Source: Oscillospiraceae bacterium (lineage in GTDB: Bacteria > Bacillota_A > Clostridia > Oscillospirales > Oscillospiraceae). Taken from it: a stretch of DNA of 24,282 nucleotides. Location of the stretch: positions 1 to 24,282 of the forward strand of contig CADAPN010000028.1 of the NCBI GenBank assembly GCA_902789835.1. Direction: 5' to 3'. Below, piece after piece: positions 14,388 to 22,967 of this stretch. The notes beneath the pieces are model-generated. The model was not told the origin of the DNA. It did not search any database and worked only from the letters and a program-made list of their open reading frames with translations. The position numbers and the translations under genes were made by a program. The stretch's first letter is position 1; the number at the start of each line of letters is the position of its first letter.

Positions 14388-15332
14388 TTACCGATAAAGG
14401 CCGCGGACTTCCGGAAAAATGTCCGGATCGTGTTCTGACGCGGCGAGGGCGGAAGCGGCCAGCCTGCCGACGGAAGCGGCTTCGGCGACCGCGGAGTCCA
14501 CCAGCTCGTGCACGTGGTAACAGTTCCCGGCAAAGGAAAGCCAGTCCGGTGCCCCGAGACCGCAGACCAGCGTCCGGTCCGGAATCAGACCGACCGCCGT
14601 AACCAGGGTATCGCAGGGAATATACGTCTGCTCTCCGGTATCCAGCTGCCGGAGAAGAACGCCGGTGAGCCTTCCGCTGCCGTACAGCTCCGCGACCGTG
14701 GTCCGCAGGAGCAGCGGAACACCGCTGGGCTTGAGAAAGCGGCGATAATTGCGTGCAAGGCCTCCGTAATGATCCTCCTGTTCCGCAACCGCGATGACGT
14801 GGGCACCGGCCTCCTGCAGCCCAGCCGCCATGATCATGCCGAGATCCCCGCTGCCGAGAATGATAATCTCTCTGCCGGGGAGGCGGTGCCGGAGATTCAG
14901 AAGCTCCTGGGCCTGCCCAGCGGTGAAAACACCGGAGGGACGCGTCCCGGCTACCGGGAGAGAGCCGATGCTGCGCTCGCGGCAGCCGGCGGCAAGGATC
15001 AGCCGGTGAAAACTCAATTCCGTCAATCCCGTGCGGGATGACAGAACGGCACGACGGTCCGGGGAGACGGAAAGAACCGCCGTCTCCGGCAGCAGACGGA
15101 CACCGGTGTTCTCCAGCCCTGAGAGGAGAAAGGAGGCATATTCCGGTCCGGTCTTTTCTTCTCCGAAGACGGTCCGGCCGAAACCCCGGTGACTGCACTG
15201 GCGGAGAATACCGCCGGGAGCAGAGGCGCTGTCCACAAGAAGCAGGTCGCGCACACCCGCTTCCCAGGCAGCGACAGCGGCGGACACCCCCGCCGCGCCT
15301 GCACCGATGATCAGAAGCTCACAGTGTTCCAT
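14388..15332 (-). CDS. NAD(P)/FAD-dependent oxidoreductase (pyridine nucleotide-disulfide oxidoreductase-like fold)
   Basis: This 314-residue flavoprotein has an N-terminal FAD site (LLIIGAGAAGVSAAVAAWEAG), then APGGILRQCSHRGFG, AAGCRER, an NAD(P) site (IIILGSGDLGMIMAAGLQEAGA), and the FAD-closing VTAVGLIPD with AGNCYHVHELVDSA. It resembles the partner oxidoreductase found beside GlpA-like dehydrogenases in clostridia. A GGAGG 5 bases before the ATG sets the start, and it overlaps the preceding gene by 14 bases. The segment between GLIPD and the HVHELVD motif is shorter than in many relatives, but the frame is intact. With the upstream BFD-type dehydrogenase it may pass electrons between a substrate, an Fe-S centre and NAD(P)H. 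The substrate is unknown. Confidence 0.8.
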   Translation of the reverse strand: MEHCELLIIGAGAAGVSAAVAAWEAGVRDLLLVDSASAPGGILRQCSHRGFGRTVFGEEKTGPEYASFLLSGLENTGVRLLPETAVLSVSPDRRAVLSSRTGLTELSFHRLILAAGCRERSIGSLPVAGTRPSGVFTAGQAQELLNLRHRLPGREIIILGSGDLGMIMAAGLQEAGAHVIAVAEQEDHYGGLARNYRRFLKPSGVPLLLRTTVAELYGSGRLTGVLLRQLDTGEQTYIPCDTLVTAVGLIPDRTLVCGLGAPDWLSFAGNCYHVHELVDSAVAEAASVGRLAASALAASEHDPDIFPEVRGLYR

Positions 15333-16758
15333 CTACACCTCCATACACGAGGGAATCCCCGCCGGACTGTGTGACGGCTTCTTCCGATATTCCAAGTGCT
15401 TCCGCAAGGATGGAAATCAGTTTCTGCTGGCAGCGCGCTCCCTGACAGGGCCCCATCCCGGTGCCGAGCCGGTGTTTGAGTCCGTCCAGCGTCACCGCAC
15501 CGCGATGAATTGCCTCCAGAACTTCACCGCGGGTGATTCCCTCGCAGCGGCAAAGCAGTTCGCCGTAATCCGGATTCCGCCGGACCGCCTCACAGCGTGT
15601 ATCAAAACGCAGACGCTTCATGCGGGGAATCCCGCCGCGCCTGGGAGAAAAGCCGGGGTTCGGAGACAGCCGCAGATCTGCGGCCGTCTCCTCGGCAAGA
15701 TACCTCCCGAGCTGATCGGCGCAGGTCAGACCGGGTGTTTTGACTCCGATCAGGCTCCGGAAGCCTGGAGCGGGATGCTCGATGACAAAGCTGCCGATGC
15801 TGCTGCCGTCGGGGCGCTGCGGATTCGGCCGGAGCGCTGCAAAGGAACGGATGATGTGTTCCTCGGAGAAGCCCGGGAAAACCTGCCCGGCGAATCGCCG
15901 GACAAAGGCGAGGCCCGCTTCGCTCACAGACCAGTTGATCCCGTTCTCCCGCTCCGAGGGGCCGAGCAGCAGGCTGCCCTCCACGGTCGGAACCGCGTTG
16001 AGCCCTTTCCCGCCGTCTTCTGGTTCCACTTGGATGATGTGAGAAGGATGCGGGCCGGCATCCCGGTCAAGAATCAGATAGTCGCCGGAAGTTGGGTGAA
16101 TGCTGACATCGCAGGGGAAAATGAGCCTTTGAAGCTGATCGGCCTGCATGCCGGCGCAGTTGATAATCGCTCGGGAGAAAAAATCCCCCTGTGTGGTGAT
16201 GAGACGATAGCCGTCCTGTTCGGGACGAATGGAGAGCACACAGGTATTCCGAGAAAGCTGCGCCCCGTTCTGCAGGGCGTTTTCACAGGCGGCGATGCAG
16301 AGCTCCCAGGGGTTGACCGTTCCGGCGGTCGGCGCATACAGGGCACTGCTGACACCGGGGTTGAGGCAGGGTTCCATGGCTTCGGCCTCCCGGCCGGAGA
16401 CCAGAGAGAGATCGGGCACACCGCTCTGCAGCCCTTTCTCATATTTCGAGCGGAGCACGGCGTCCGCCTTCGGCCCGTAACTGAGCATCAGCGAGCCGCA
16501 GCGGGAGAAGGGAACGTCCAGCTCCTGGCACAGCCTGCCGAAGGCCTCGTTCCCCCGAACGGTCATCGACGCCTTCAGAGTGCCGGGCTTGTGGTCATAA
16601 CCGGGATAGATGATCGCGGAATTGGCCCGGGAGATACCGGTACAGACATCCTCGCGGGCTTCCAGAAGAAGGACGGAGGCGTTCCAGCGGCAGAGGTTCC
16701 GGGCGGCAAAGCAGCCCAGCAGACCTCCGCCGATGACGGCGACATCGAAACGCTCCAT
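15319..16758 (-). CDS. GlpA/LhgO-like FAD-dependent dehydrogenase with C-terminal BFD-type [2Fe-2S] domain
   Basis: This 479-residue protein has an N-terminal DAO-type FAD fold: FDVAVIGGGLLGCFAARNLC, TGISRANSAIIYPGYDH, INCAGMQAD, HPTSGDYLIL, and a C-terminal FAD-binding GVKTPGLTCADQLG. It ends with a BFD-like [2Fe-2S] domain (about residues 410-465) with C-x-C (LCRCEGITRGEV) and C-x4-C (GPCQGARC). Clostridial relatives are annotated as anaerobic glycerol-3-phosphate dehydrogenases or 2-hydroxyglutarate oxidase-like enzymes; the true substrate cannot be set. The ATG at 16758 follows the moeA-fusion stop by one base. Its place at the end of a moeA operon, beside AOR-supporting genes, is unusual and may mean a redox link to the AOR system. 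That link is inference. Confidence 0.82.
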   Translation of the reverse strand: MERFDVAVIGGGLLGCFAARNLCRWNASVLLLEAREDVCTGISRANSAIIYPGYDHKPGTLKASMTVRGNEAFGRLCQELDVPFSRCGSLMLSYGPKADAVLRSKYEKGLQSGVPDLSLVSGREAEAMEPCLNPGVSSALYAPTAGTVNPWELCIAACENALQNGAQLSRNTCVLSIRPEQDGYRLITTQGDFFSRAIINCAGMQADQLQRLIFPCDVSIHPTSGDYLILDRDAGPHPSHIIQVEPEDGGKGLNAVPTVEGSLLLGPSERENGINWSVSEAGLAFVRRFAGQVFPGFSEEHIIRSFAALRPNPQRPDGSSIGSFVIEHPAPGFRSLIGVKTPGLTCADQLGRYLAEETAADLRLSPNPGFSPRRGGIPRMKRLRFDTRCEAVRRNPDYGELLCRCEGITRGEVLEAIHRGAVTLDGLKHRLGTGMGPCQGARCQQKLISILAEALGISEEAVTQSGGDSLVYGGVDGTL

Positions 16759-16759
16759 C

Positions 16760-18670
16760 TCAGACCAGGTCGATGATTTCGCCGGGCTGATCCAGGGTAT
16801 ATCCGCCCATGGCGGTGATACGCTCGGCAAAGGCGGAGCTCTTCAGCGTCTCGATGAGCTGCCGGACCATTGGGGAAGACCAGGCGGTTTCAGGAATCAG
16901 CAGGTCATATTCTTCCACACAGACGGGTATGAAGTCCAGGTCATAAAGCCGTGCGGTGGAATAAATCCCCATGCCCGCATCGGCGGAGCTGCTGGCAATC
17001 TGAACGGCGACGGAGTTGTGGGTCATCTCCTCGCGCTCGTAGCCGTAGATCTGGTCCGGGTGGATGCCGTATTTCCCGCAGAGATAATCCATCAGGATGC
17101 GCGTGCCGGAGCCTTTCTGGCGGTTGACATAGCGGACCCCCTCTCGCGCAATGTCAGAGAAGCCCTGAATCCCAAGCGGATTTCCCTTCTGCAGCATGAG
17201 CCCCTGCTGACGCCCGACGCAGCGGACGAGGTAAACGCCGCCGTGGGGGAAGTACTTACGGATATAACTGCGGTTATAGATACCGGTCCCGGTATCCAGC
17301 AGGTGGATGCCGGCGGCATGCGCCTCCCCGCGGCGTACAGCCATGATGCCACCCATGGAACCGACATGAGCGGAGCTGACATACATGCTGTGGTTGGCGG
17401 TATGGATCAGATCGGAGAGCTCATCCAGCAGCGGATCGTGGCTGCCGATGACGACGAGGGTGTTCTTGAGCTTTTTCTTCGCATTCAGCAGGCGGACACG
17501 GACCTCTTCACCGGACTGGAAGCCCTCGGTCCCCTGGGGAACCTCGACGATGCCGTCGGCCTTCATGAAGGAGGAGACCACGCCGCTGCCGCGGAGCAGA
17601 GGAGAAGCGGTGAGCCGGTCGCCGACATAGCCCATCCGGACGCGGACGTATTCCTGATACTTGAGACCGGAGACCACCGGCCGTGTCAGAATGGCACGGG
17701 TCCGGCTGCGGCTTTCACTCTCCCGGCCGAGCCACAGTTCAATCAGCGGCCGCAGCAGTTCCTCAATGACGATGATGCCGGAGACCGGGTAGCCGGGGAC
17801 ACCGAGAATCGGCTTCGGCCCGCGGCAGCCGAGGATCGCGGGCTTGCCGGGCTTGATGGCGATGCCGTGATACAGCACCTGCCCGACGTCCCGGATGGAC
17901 GCGGTGGAGTAATCGTCGCGGCCGGCGGAGGAGCCTGCGTTCAGGATGACCATGTCGCACTCATCCGCAGCCTGCCGGAGCACGGCACGGATCTTGTCAA
18001 AGCGGTCCGGGACGATGGGATAGGTTTTCGGTACGGCGCCCCAGTCGCTCAGCATGGCGGAGAAAATGGAGGAATTGAACTCCAGGATTTCTCCGGGCTT
18101 CGGGTCGGCGCAGGGCGGGATGATCTCGTCGCCGGTGGGAATGATGGCGACGACGGGCCTGCGGATGACCTCAAGCTCCGTCACGCCGCCGGCAATCATG
18201 GCGCCGATGGCTGCGGGAGTGACCTCGGTATAGCCGGGGAGAATCATCTCTCCGGCGCAGATGTCCTCTCCAATCTGGCGGATATGCTGCCAGGGAGCTG
18301 CCGCGGCATGGATGGTGACGCTGCCGTCGTCGTTTTTTACAATATCTTCCACCATGATGACCGCGTCGCAGCCCTCCGGCACCGGGTCTCCGGTGTCGAC
18401 GACGACATACTGATCCTCGCGGAGGATAACGGGGGTGGTCTCCGTCGCGCCGAAACTGTCCCGCGCGTGCAGGGCGATCCCATCCATGGCACTGGCGGCA
18501 TAGTGAGGGGCGTTGATGTTGGCATAGACGGCACGGGAGGTCACACGGCCGTAGGCATGCTGTACGGCGACCGTTTCGGTCTGCGGGCAGAAGCCGTTTT
18601 CGCGCAGCAGGGCGAGGTAGTCTTTTTTCGCCTGCTCCAGCGGGATGTTGGTCAGATATTCAAAGCTCAT
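16760..18670 (-). CDS. MoeA (molybdopterin molybdenumtransferase) fused to a periplasmic-binding-like domain
   Basis: This 636-residue protein has MoeA in residues 1 to about 400: the SAMDGIAL motif, IPTGDEIIPP, NAGSSAGRDD and LGVPGYPVSG. MoeA inserts molybdate or tungstate into adenylylated pterin. Residues about 402-636 form a PBP-like (type II periplasmic-binding fold without signal peptide) domain with SMGGIMAVRRGE, GSGTRILMDYL, GYEREEMTHNSVA and DLDFIPVCVEEYDLL. This domain is homologous to that of the HTH regulator in the same operon. It might sense the metal-oxo anion or pterin, but this is not shown. GGAGG lies 7 bases before the ATG; the gene starts 15 bases after moeA stops. MoeA-PBP fusions are known in Firmicutes and Archaea. 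The protein appears complete. Confidence 0.9.
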   Translation of the reverse strand: MSFEYLTNIPLEQAKKDYLALLRENGFCPQTETVAVQHAYGRVTSRAVYANINAPHYAASAMDGIALHARDSFGATETTPVILREDQYVVVDTGDPVPEGCDAVIMVEDIVKNDDGSVTIHAAAAPWQHIRQIGEDICAGEMILPGYTEVTPAAIGAMIAGGVTELEVIRRPVVAIIPTGDEIIPPCADPKPGEILEFNSSIFSAMLSDWGAVPKTYPIVPDRFDKIRAVLRQAADECDMVILNAGSSAGRDDYSTASIRDVGQVLYHGIAIKPGKPAILGCRGPKPILGVPGYPVSGIIVIEELLRPLIELWLGRESESRSRTRAILTRPVVSGLKYQEYVRVRMGYVGDRLTASPLLRGSGVVSSFMKADGIVEVPQGTEGFQSGEEVRVRLLNAKKKLKNTLVVIGSHDPLLDELSDLIHTANHSMYVSSAHVGSMGGIMAVRRGEAHAAGIHLLDTGTGIYNRSYIRKYFPHGGVYLVRCVGRQQGLMLQKGNPLGIQGFSDIAREGVRYVNRQKGSGTRILMDYLCGKYGIHPDQIYGYEREEMTHNSVAVQIASSSADAGMGIYSTARLYDLDFIPVCVEEYDLLIPETAWSSPMVRQLIETLKSSAFAERITAMGGYTLDQPGEIIDLV

Positions 18671-18685
18671 GGTAAACCCTCCGTA

Positions 18686-19900
18686 TCAGTTCAGATAGAC
18701 CTGGACTGGAGCGCCTTTCGGAAGACCCTCGCAGTCCCGTTCAATGCAGAAAAAGCCGTCCGCTCCGGCGAGCTGCGTGATCAGCCCGGATTTGGAACGG
18801 ATGGGAAGCGCCAGAACGCGCCCATCCTGCCGGAGCAGCCGGCAGGCGTTCACCTGAGCGCGGCCGTGGTTGGCCCCGACACTCTCGCTGAGTTCTGCCG
18901 TCACGGACCAGAGAGAGCGCTCCCGACCTGCAAGCCGGTCCAGCAGGGGAGGCACAAAGAGCCGGGCGACCACAAAGGCCGCGACCGGGTGGCCGGGCAG
19001 ACCGATGAGAGGCTTGTTTCCGACACGGCCCATGATGGTGGGCTTGCCTGGCTTGAGGGCAATGCCGTGCAGCAGCAGCTCGCCGAGCGACTCGATGATC
19101 CGGCAGGAGGCGTCCTTGACGCCGACGCTGCTGCCGCCGGAGAGGAGCACCGCGTCGCACTCCTGCACGGCGCGGGTGACGGTTTCCCGCAGAAGCTCCT
19201 CATCATCCACGATGATGCCGTAAGAATGCGCTTCAGCCCCCTGCTCCGCGAGCAGCGCGCTGAGCAGGGCTGTGTTTACATCACGGACCTGACCGGGCAG
19301 GGGCTGCTGATCAGGTGGGACGAGCTCATCCCCGGTGGAAATGATGCCGACGTTCAGCCTGCGCTGTACCGGGACAAGCGTCTTCCCGATGGCGGCCAAA
19401 GCGCCGATGTCCTGCGCCGTGAGAACGCGTCCGGCCCGGAGTACGATCTTGCCGGGGCAGACGTCGTCTCCGCGGAAAATGACGTTCATGCCGGGGGCAC
19501 CCGGCTTCATGATGCCGATGGTGCCGTCTCCGTAGTCTTCGGAATACTCCAGCATGACCGCACAGTCGGCCCCCTCCGGCAGTGCGCCGCCGGTCGGCAC
19601 ATAGGCGCAGTTTTCACGAAGAAGTGCAAAGCCTGCGTTCTCGCCCATGCGAATCTCCTCCTGGAGGGAGAGAACAGCCGGAATCGCGTCGGAGCAGCCG
19701 AAGGTATCCGCGGCCCGGAGTGCATAGCCGTCGACGGTGGAGCGGTTGAAATCGGGCACATATTCCTCTGCAGTGATGTCCGCGGAGAGGGTACGCCCGG
19801 CCGCCGACTCGAGCGGAACGAATTCTGTCAGCCCCGAAATGGGTTTAAATTGGTCGTGAATCAGACGAAGAACTTCCTCGGGTGTCTTAACCTGCAGCAT
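18686..19900 (-). CDS. moeA: Molybdopterin molybdenumtransferase MoeA
   Basis: The 404-residue protein has standard MoeA motifs in order: STVDGYALRAAD, PTGGALPEGADCAVM, STGDELVPP, SGGSSVGVKD, KPGKPTIMG and GLPGHPVAAFVV. It inserts the metal oxyanion into the cytoplasmic pterin cofactor. Two different MoeA proteins in one operon often mean one prefers tungstate and the other molybdate, as proposed for organisms using both metals; with TupABC and two AORs, tungstate use is likely for at least one. A GGAGG inside the end of the regulator gene sets the start, 3 bases after its stop. Confidence 0.92.
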   Translation of the reverse strand: MLQVKTPEEVLRLIHDQFKPISGLTEFVPLESAAGRTLSADITAEEYVPDFNRSTVDGYALRAADTFGCSDAIPAVLSLQEEIRMGENAGFALLRENCAYVPTGGALPEGADCAVMLEYSEDYGDGTIGIMKPGAPGMNVIFRGDDVCPGKIVLRAGRVLTAQDIGALAAIGKTLVPVQRRLNVGIISTGDELVPPDQQPLPGQVRDVNTALLSALLAEQGAEAHSYGIIVDDEELLRETVTRAVQECDAVLLSGGSSVGVKDASCRIIESLGELLLHGIALKPGKPTIMGRVGNKPLIGLPGHPVAAFVVARLFVPPLLDRLAGRERSLWSVTAELSESVGANHGRAQVNACRLLRQDGRVLALPIRSKSGLITQLAGADGFFCIERDCEGLPKGAPVQVYLN

Positions 19901-19903
19901 CTG

Positions 19904-20845
19904 TCACACCTCCGCGATGATTGAGCCGATATCCCGGTAATTGTTCCCGGTGAAGTGGCTGATTTCCTTCCGGAAGGCGGGAGCGCGGAGAATCGACAGC
20001 AGGCGGTCCGCAGCGTCCGTTTCAAGAAAATCTTTTCGGACCACGAGATCGAAGCGCTCTTCCAGAAGCGGGATGAAGTCCAGACCGTCGATCTGCCGGG
20101 AAATCCGTTCTGTCCCGATGGCCAGATCGGCCTCTCCGGAGGCAATTGCCGCCGCCATGGTCAGGTGCGAGCGCATCTCACGTTCATACCCCGCGACCAT
20201 GCGCGAATCCAGACCCATGCGGCGGAGCTGCCCGTCCAGCAGAATCCGCGCGCTGGATCCGGGACGCCGGTTCAGAATGGAAAGATCCCGCCTGGAGAGA
20301 TCCCGCCATCCGTGAATCTCCTTCGGATTCCCGGCGGCGACATAGAAGCCCTGGGTACGGTAGGAGATGTTGATGAGGGCGGCGGGGACTCCGGGCATGA
20401 GCTTCTTTACGAAGGGCGTGTTGAAGGCCTTCTCCTCGGCGTCATAGAGATGGCAGGCGGCCGCGGTGACCCGCTGCTCATAAAGCGAGAGAAGCCCTTC
20501 AAAACTGCTGAGGTAGCAGCGCTGGGCCGTCACGCCGGCCTGATGGAGATAATTGGTGAGAATGTCGAGCACAACATCCTGCCCGGAGATCACAAGCGAT
20601 GGAAAAGCGTCCTGCTCAGGAGACAGCAGAGCGCTGTGAACATCGACCTGACGCACCGGCTGCACGCTCTGTTCATGGCGGGAACGGGCGATGTAGCTGT
20701 CCACGTCGTCCTGTGTGAAGCGGACCTTTCGGCCGATTTTATAGGAGTTAATCTCTCCGCGCCGGATCAGGTCATAGATCGTGGATTTGCTCACATGGAG
20801 AATGTCCGCGACCTCCTGGGTGGAGAGCGATTTGTTCTGTGCCAT
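19904..20845 (-). CDS. Transcriptional regulator: excisionase-type HTH fused to a periplasmic-binding-like domain
   Basis: The 313-residue protein starts with an HTH_17/excisionase-like (MerR-type) DNA-binding domain (residues about 6-53: LSTQEVADILHVSKSTIYDL, GEINSYKIGRKVRF, DVDSYIA). Residues about 80-313 form the same PBP-like domain as in the neighbouring MoeA fusion; shared features are GSSARILLD, GYEREM and GLDFIPLLEERFDLV. It is the first gene of the moeA operon and diverges from AOR 2. A one-component regulator that senses molybdate, tungstate or the cofactor and controls AOR 2 and its own operon is the simplest reading, by analogy with PBP-domain regulators near moeA in clostridia. 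A good promoter lies in front, and three direct repeats between the promoters are candidate sites. Confidence 0.87.
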   Translation of the reverse strand: MAQNKSLSTQEVADILHVSKSTIYDLIRRGEINSYKIGRKVRFTQDDVDSYIARSRHEQSVQPVRQVDVHSALLSPEQDAFPSLVISGQDVVLDILTNYLHQAGVTAQRCYLSSFEGLLSLYEQRVTAAACHLYDAEEKAFNTPFVKKLMPGVPAALINISYRTQGFYVAAGNPKEIHGWRDLSRRDLSILNRRPGSSARILLDGQLRRMGLDSRMVAGYEREMRSHLTMAAAIASGEADLAIGTERISRQIDGLDFIPLLEERFDLVVRKDFLETDAADRLLSILRAPAFRKEISHFTGNNYRDIGSIIAEV

Positions 20846-20878
20846 GGCGGATCACCTTCAAGAATCATATTCCCGATT

Positions 20879-20907
20879 ATTATAGCGGGTTTGCGCCCAT
20901 GATACAA
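20879..20907 (-). promoter_or_regulatory. Promoter of the regulator-moeA operon
   Basis: -35 TTGTAT (20907-20902), 17-base spacer and a perfect -10 TATAAT (20884-20879), 34 bases before the regulator start. Confidence 0.75.
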
Positions 20908-20940
20908 GAGTTAGAGAAGTCGAACGTACAGACGGTTTCG

Positions 20941-21016
20941 TACCGGTTCGTACAAATTCGCACGGAGAAAGAGACAAAGAGGTGCTGCGTTCGGGGCGCT
21001 TCATACCAGTTCGCAC
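20941..21016. promoter_or_regulatory. Three direct repeats TACNNNTTCGYAC between divergent promoters
   Basis: Copies are TACCGGTTCGTAC (20941-20953), TACAAATTCGCAC (20951-20963, overlapping the first by three bases) and TACCAGTTCGCAC (21004-21016). The last ends 18 bases before the -35 box of AOR 2. HTH domains of this excisionase/BldC-like type are known to bind head-to-tail direct repeats, so these are probably sites of the divergent regulator. Confidence 0.7.
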
Positions 21017-21034
21017 GGAAATGGGGATGGAAGC

Positions 21035-21063
21035 TTGCCAGGAAAGGGAGGAAAAAATATAAT
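21035..21063 (+). promoter_or_regulatory. Promoter of AOR 2
   Basis: -35 TTGCCA (21035-21040), 17-base spacer and a perfect -10 TATAAT (21058-21063). The leader of about 65 bases ends in AGGAGG before the AOR 2 start. Confidence 0.8.
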
Positions 21064-21133
21064 AAAGTCACAGAGATCGAAACAAAAGAAATATTGTTTG
21101 TAATTACCAGGAATCAAATACAGGAGGTACATG

Positions 21134-22951
21134 ATGAGCAACGCTTACTATGAAAAAATTGCCCGCATCAATCTGACCACCGGTGAGATCAAGGTCGAAC
21201 CGCTGGACCTCAAAATTGCCCAGAAGTTTATCGGCGGCCGCGGCCTCGGCACCAAGATTCTCTATGACGAGGGCGTGGCAACCGCAGACCCGCTGTCCGC
21301 AGACAACAAACTCGTCTACATCACCGGACCCATGACCGGCTCCAACTCCCCGTCTTCCGGACGGTACATGGTCGTGACCAAGTCCCCGCTGACCGGCATG
21401 ATCGCCTGCGCCAACTCCGGCGGCATCTGGGGCGCCAAGCTGAAGTTTGCCGGCTGGGATGCGCTGATCGTGGAAGGCGTGGCGCCGGAGTGGAGCTATA
21501 TCAACATCACGGATGACAAAATCGAGATCCTCGACGCCAGAGAGTACTTGGGTATGCTGAGCGAAGAGGTGGACGACAAGCTGAAGGCGAAGCACGGCGA
21601 TGCGTGTTCCGTCCTGAACATCGGCCCCGCCGGTGAAAAGCAGGTGCTGCTGGCCGCCGTCATGAACGACAAGGACCGTGCCGCCGGCCGTTCCGGCACC
21701 GGCGCCGTCATGGGCAGCAAGAAGCTCAAGGCCATCGTCGTCACCGCCACCCGCAAGCAGCTGGACGTCATTGCCGATGTGGAGGCCCTGAAGGAGGCCA
21801 ACAAGGCCTGCCTCAAGATCATGACCGCCAATCCCCTGACCGGTGAAGGTCTGCGCGCCCTCGGCACCGCTTCCCTGGTCAATGTCATCAACGGCATCGG
21901 CGCCCTGCCCACCAAGAACTGGCAGGAGAGCTACTGCCCCACCGCCGATCAGTTCTCCGGTGAGACGCTGGCGGAAAAATATCTGGTCAAACCCGGCGCC
22001 TGCTATCACTGCCCGATCGCCTGCGGCCGCGTCATCAAGCATGACGACAAGATTGTCGGCGGCCCCGAGTACGAGCCTCTGTGGGCCTACGGAAGCGACT
22101 GCGGCAACGATGACCTCTACACCATCGATGAGTGCAACCGCCTCTGCAATGAGTACGGCCTGGACGCCATCGGCGTGCCCTGCACCATCGCGGCCGCCAT
22201 GGAACTGTACCAGAACGGCTGCATCAAGGAAGAAGACTGCGCCGGCGTTCCGCTGGAGTGGGGCAGCAAGGAAGCCCTGATCGAGTGGACCAAGCGCATG
22301 GGCGACCCCAAGACAGAGCTTGACTGGCTCATGTCCTCCGGCTCCGCCCGCCTTTGCGAGCACTACGGCCACCCCGAGTTCTCCATGAGCGTCAAGAAGC
22401 AGGAGATCCCCGCCTATGACGCCCGCGCCATCCAGGGCATCGGCATCAACTATGCCACTGCCAACTGCGGCGCAGCCCACGTGCGCGGCTATATGATCGC
22501 GCCCGAAGTCCTCGGCATCCCCGCACAGCTGGACCGTACCGTCACTGACGAGAAGGCCGGCTGGGCCAAGACCTTCCAGGATCTGACCGCCGTCATTGAC
22601 TCCATGGGCAACTGCCTGTTTACTTCCTTTGCCCTGGGCGCACCCGAGTATGCAAGCCTGCTCAACGCCGCTACCGGCACGAACTACACGCCCGAGGAAC
22701 TGCTGGAGGTCGGTGACCGGATCTTCAACATCGAGCGTATGTTCAACAAGGCCGCCGGCATGAAGCCGGAGGATGACCGCCTGCCCAAGCGTCTGCTCAT
22801 CGAGCCCATCTCCAACGGCCCCTCCAAGGGCATGGTCAACAAGCTCGACATCACCCTGCCGCAGTACTATGCCGCCCGCGGCTGGGTCAACGCCTTCCCG
22901 ACAGACGAGACGCTGAAGAAGCTCGGCCTTGACGAGTGCGTAGGGAAATAA
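21134..22951 (+). CDS. Aldehyde:ferredoxin oxidoreductase-type tungstopterin enzyme (AOR 2)
   Basis: This 605-residue AOR-family enzyme shows KIARINLTTGEI, FIGGRGLGTKILYDEGV, GPAGEKQVLLAAV, AGRSGTGAVMGSKKLKAI, cluster cysteines C290-x2-C293-x3-C297 (CYHCPIAC) and C494 (GNCLFTS). GPEYEP places glutamates at the position of the catalytic Glu of the archaeal enzyme. Two ATGs follow each other; I chose the second (21134) because GGAGG is then 6 bases away. The usual NRGGCH motif near the active site reads NCGAAH here (C445, H449), so the cysteine has moved three residues toward the N-terminus; AOR 1 keeps NRGGCH. Codons are very biased to C- and G-ending forms, and the promoter and Shine-Dalgarno are strong, so it is probably abundant. 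Substrate unknown. Confidence 0.94.
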   Translation: MSNAYYEKIARINLTTGEIKVEPLDLKIAQKFIGGRGLGTKILYDEGVATADPLSADNKLVYITGPMTGSNSPSSGRYMVVTKSPLTGMIACANSGGIWGAKLKFAGWDALIVEGVAPEWSYINITDDKIEILDAREYLGMLSEEVDDKLKAKHGDACSVLNIGPAGEKQVLLAAVMNDKDRAAGRSGTGAVMGSKKLKAIVVTATRKQLDVIADVEALKEANKACLKIMTANPLTGEGLRALGTASLVNVINGIGALPTKNWQESYCPTADQFSGETLAEKYLVKPGACYHCPIACGRVIKHDDKIVGGPEYEPLWAYGSDCGNDDLYTIDECNRLCNEYGLDAIGVPCTIAAAMELYQNGCIKEEDCAGVPLEWGSKEALIEWTKRMGDPKTELDWLMSSGSARLCEHYGHPEFSMSVKKQEIPAYDARAIQGIGINYATANCGAAHVRGYMIAPEVLGIPAQLDRTVTDEKAGWAKTFQDLTAVIDSMGNCLFTSFALGAPEYASLLNAATGTNYTPEELLEVGDRIFNIERMFNKAAGMKPEDDRLPKRLLIEPISNGPSKGMVNKLDITLPQYYAARGWVNAFPTDETLKKLGLDECVGK

Positions 22952-22958
22952 GTATAAT
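22929..22958 (+). promoter_or_regulatory. Possible internal promoter for the moaD-thiF-radical SAM genes
   Basis: TTGACG (22929-22934), an 18-base spacer and a perfect TATAAT (22953-22958) overlap the AOR 2 stop codon. A transcript would start near 22965, at the base of the following hairpin, and so would escape the terminator. Confidence 0.5.
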
Positions 22959-22967
22959 ATCCGACAA

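Noticed and set aside
14388..15332. NAD(P)/FAD oxidoreductase as another gene with an internal deletion
   Set aside because: It is shorter than many relatives before the HVHELVD motif, but the frame is intact and I believe shorter forms exist, so I do not count it as a lesion.
16610..19924. Very long open frame (about 1100 codons) on the plus strand
   Set aside because: It lies opposite two MoeA genes and the dehydrogenase, has no recognisable motif and no Shine-Dalgarno. It is an effect of GC-rich codon use on the opposite strand.
21064..21133. Riboswitch in the AOR 2 leader
   Set aside because: The leader is only about 65 bases, AT-rich and without strong stems.
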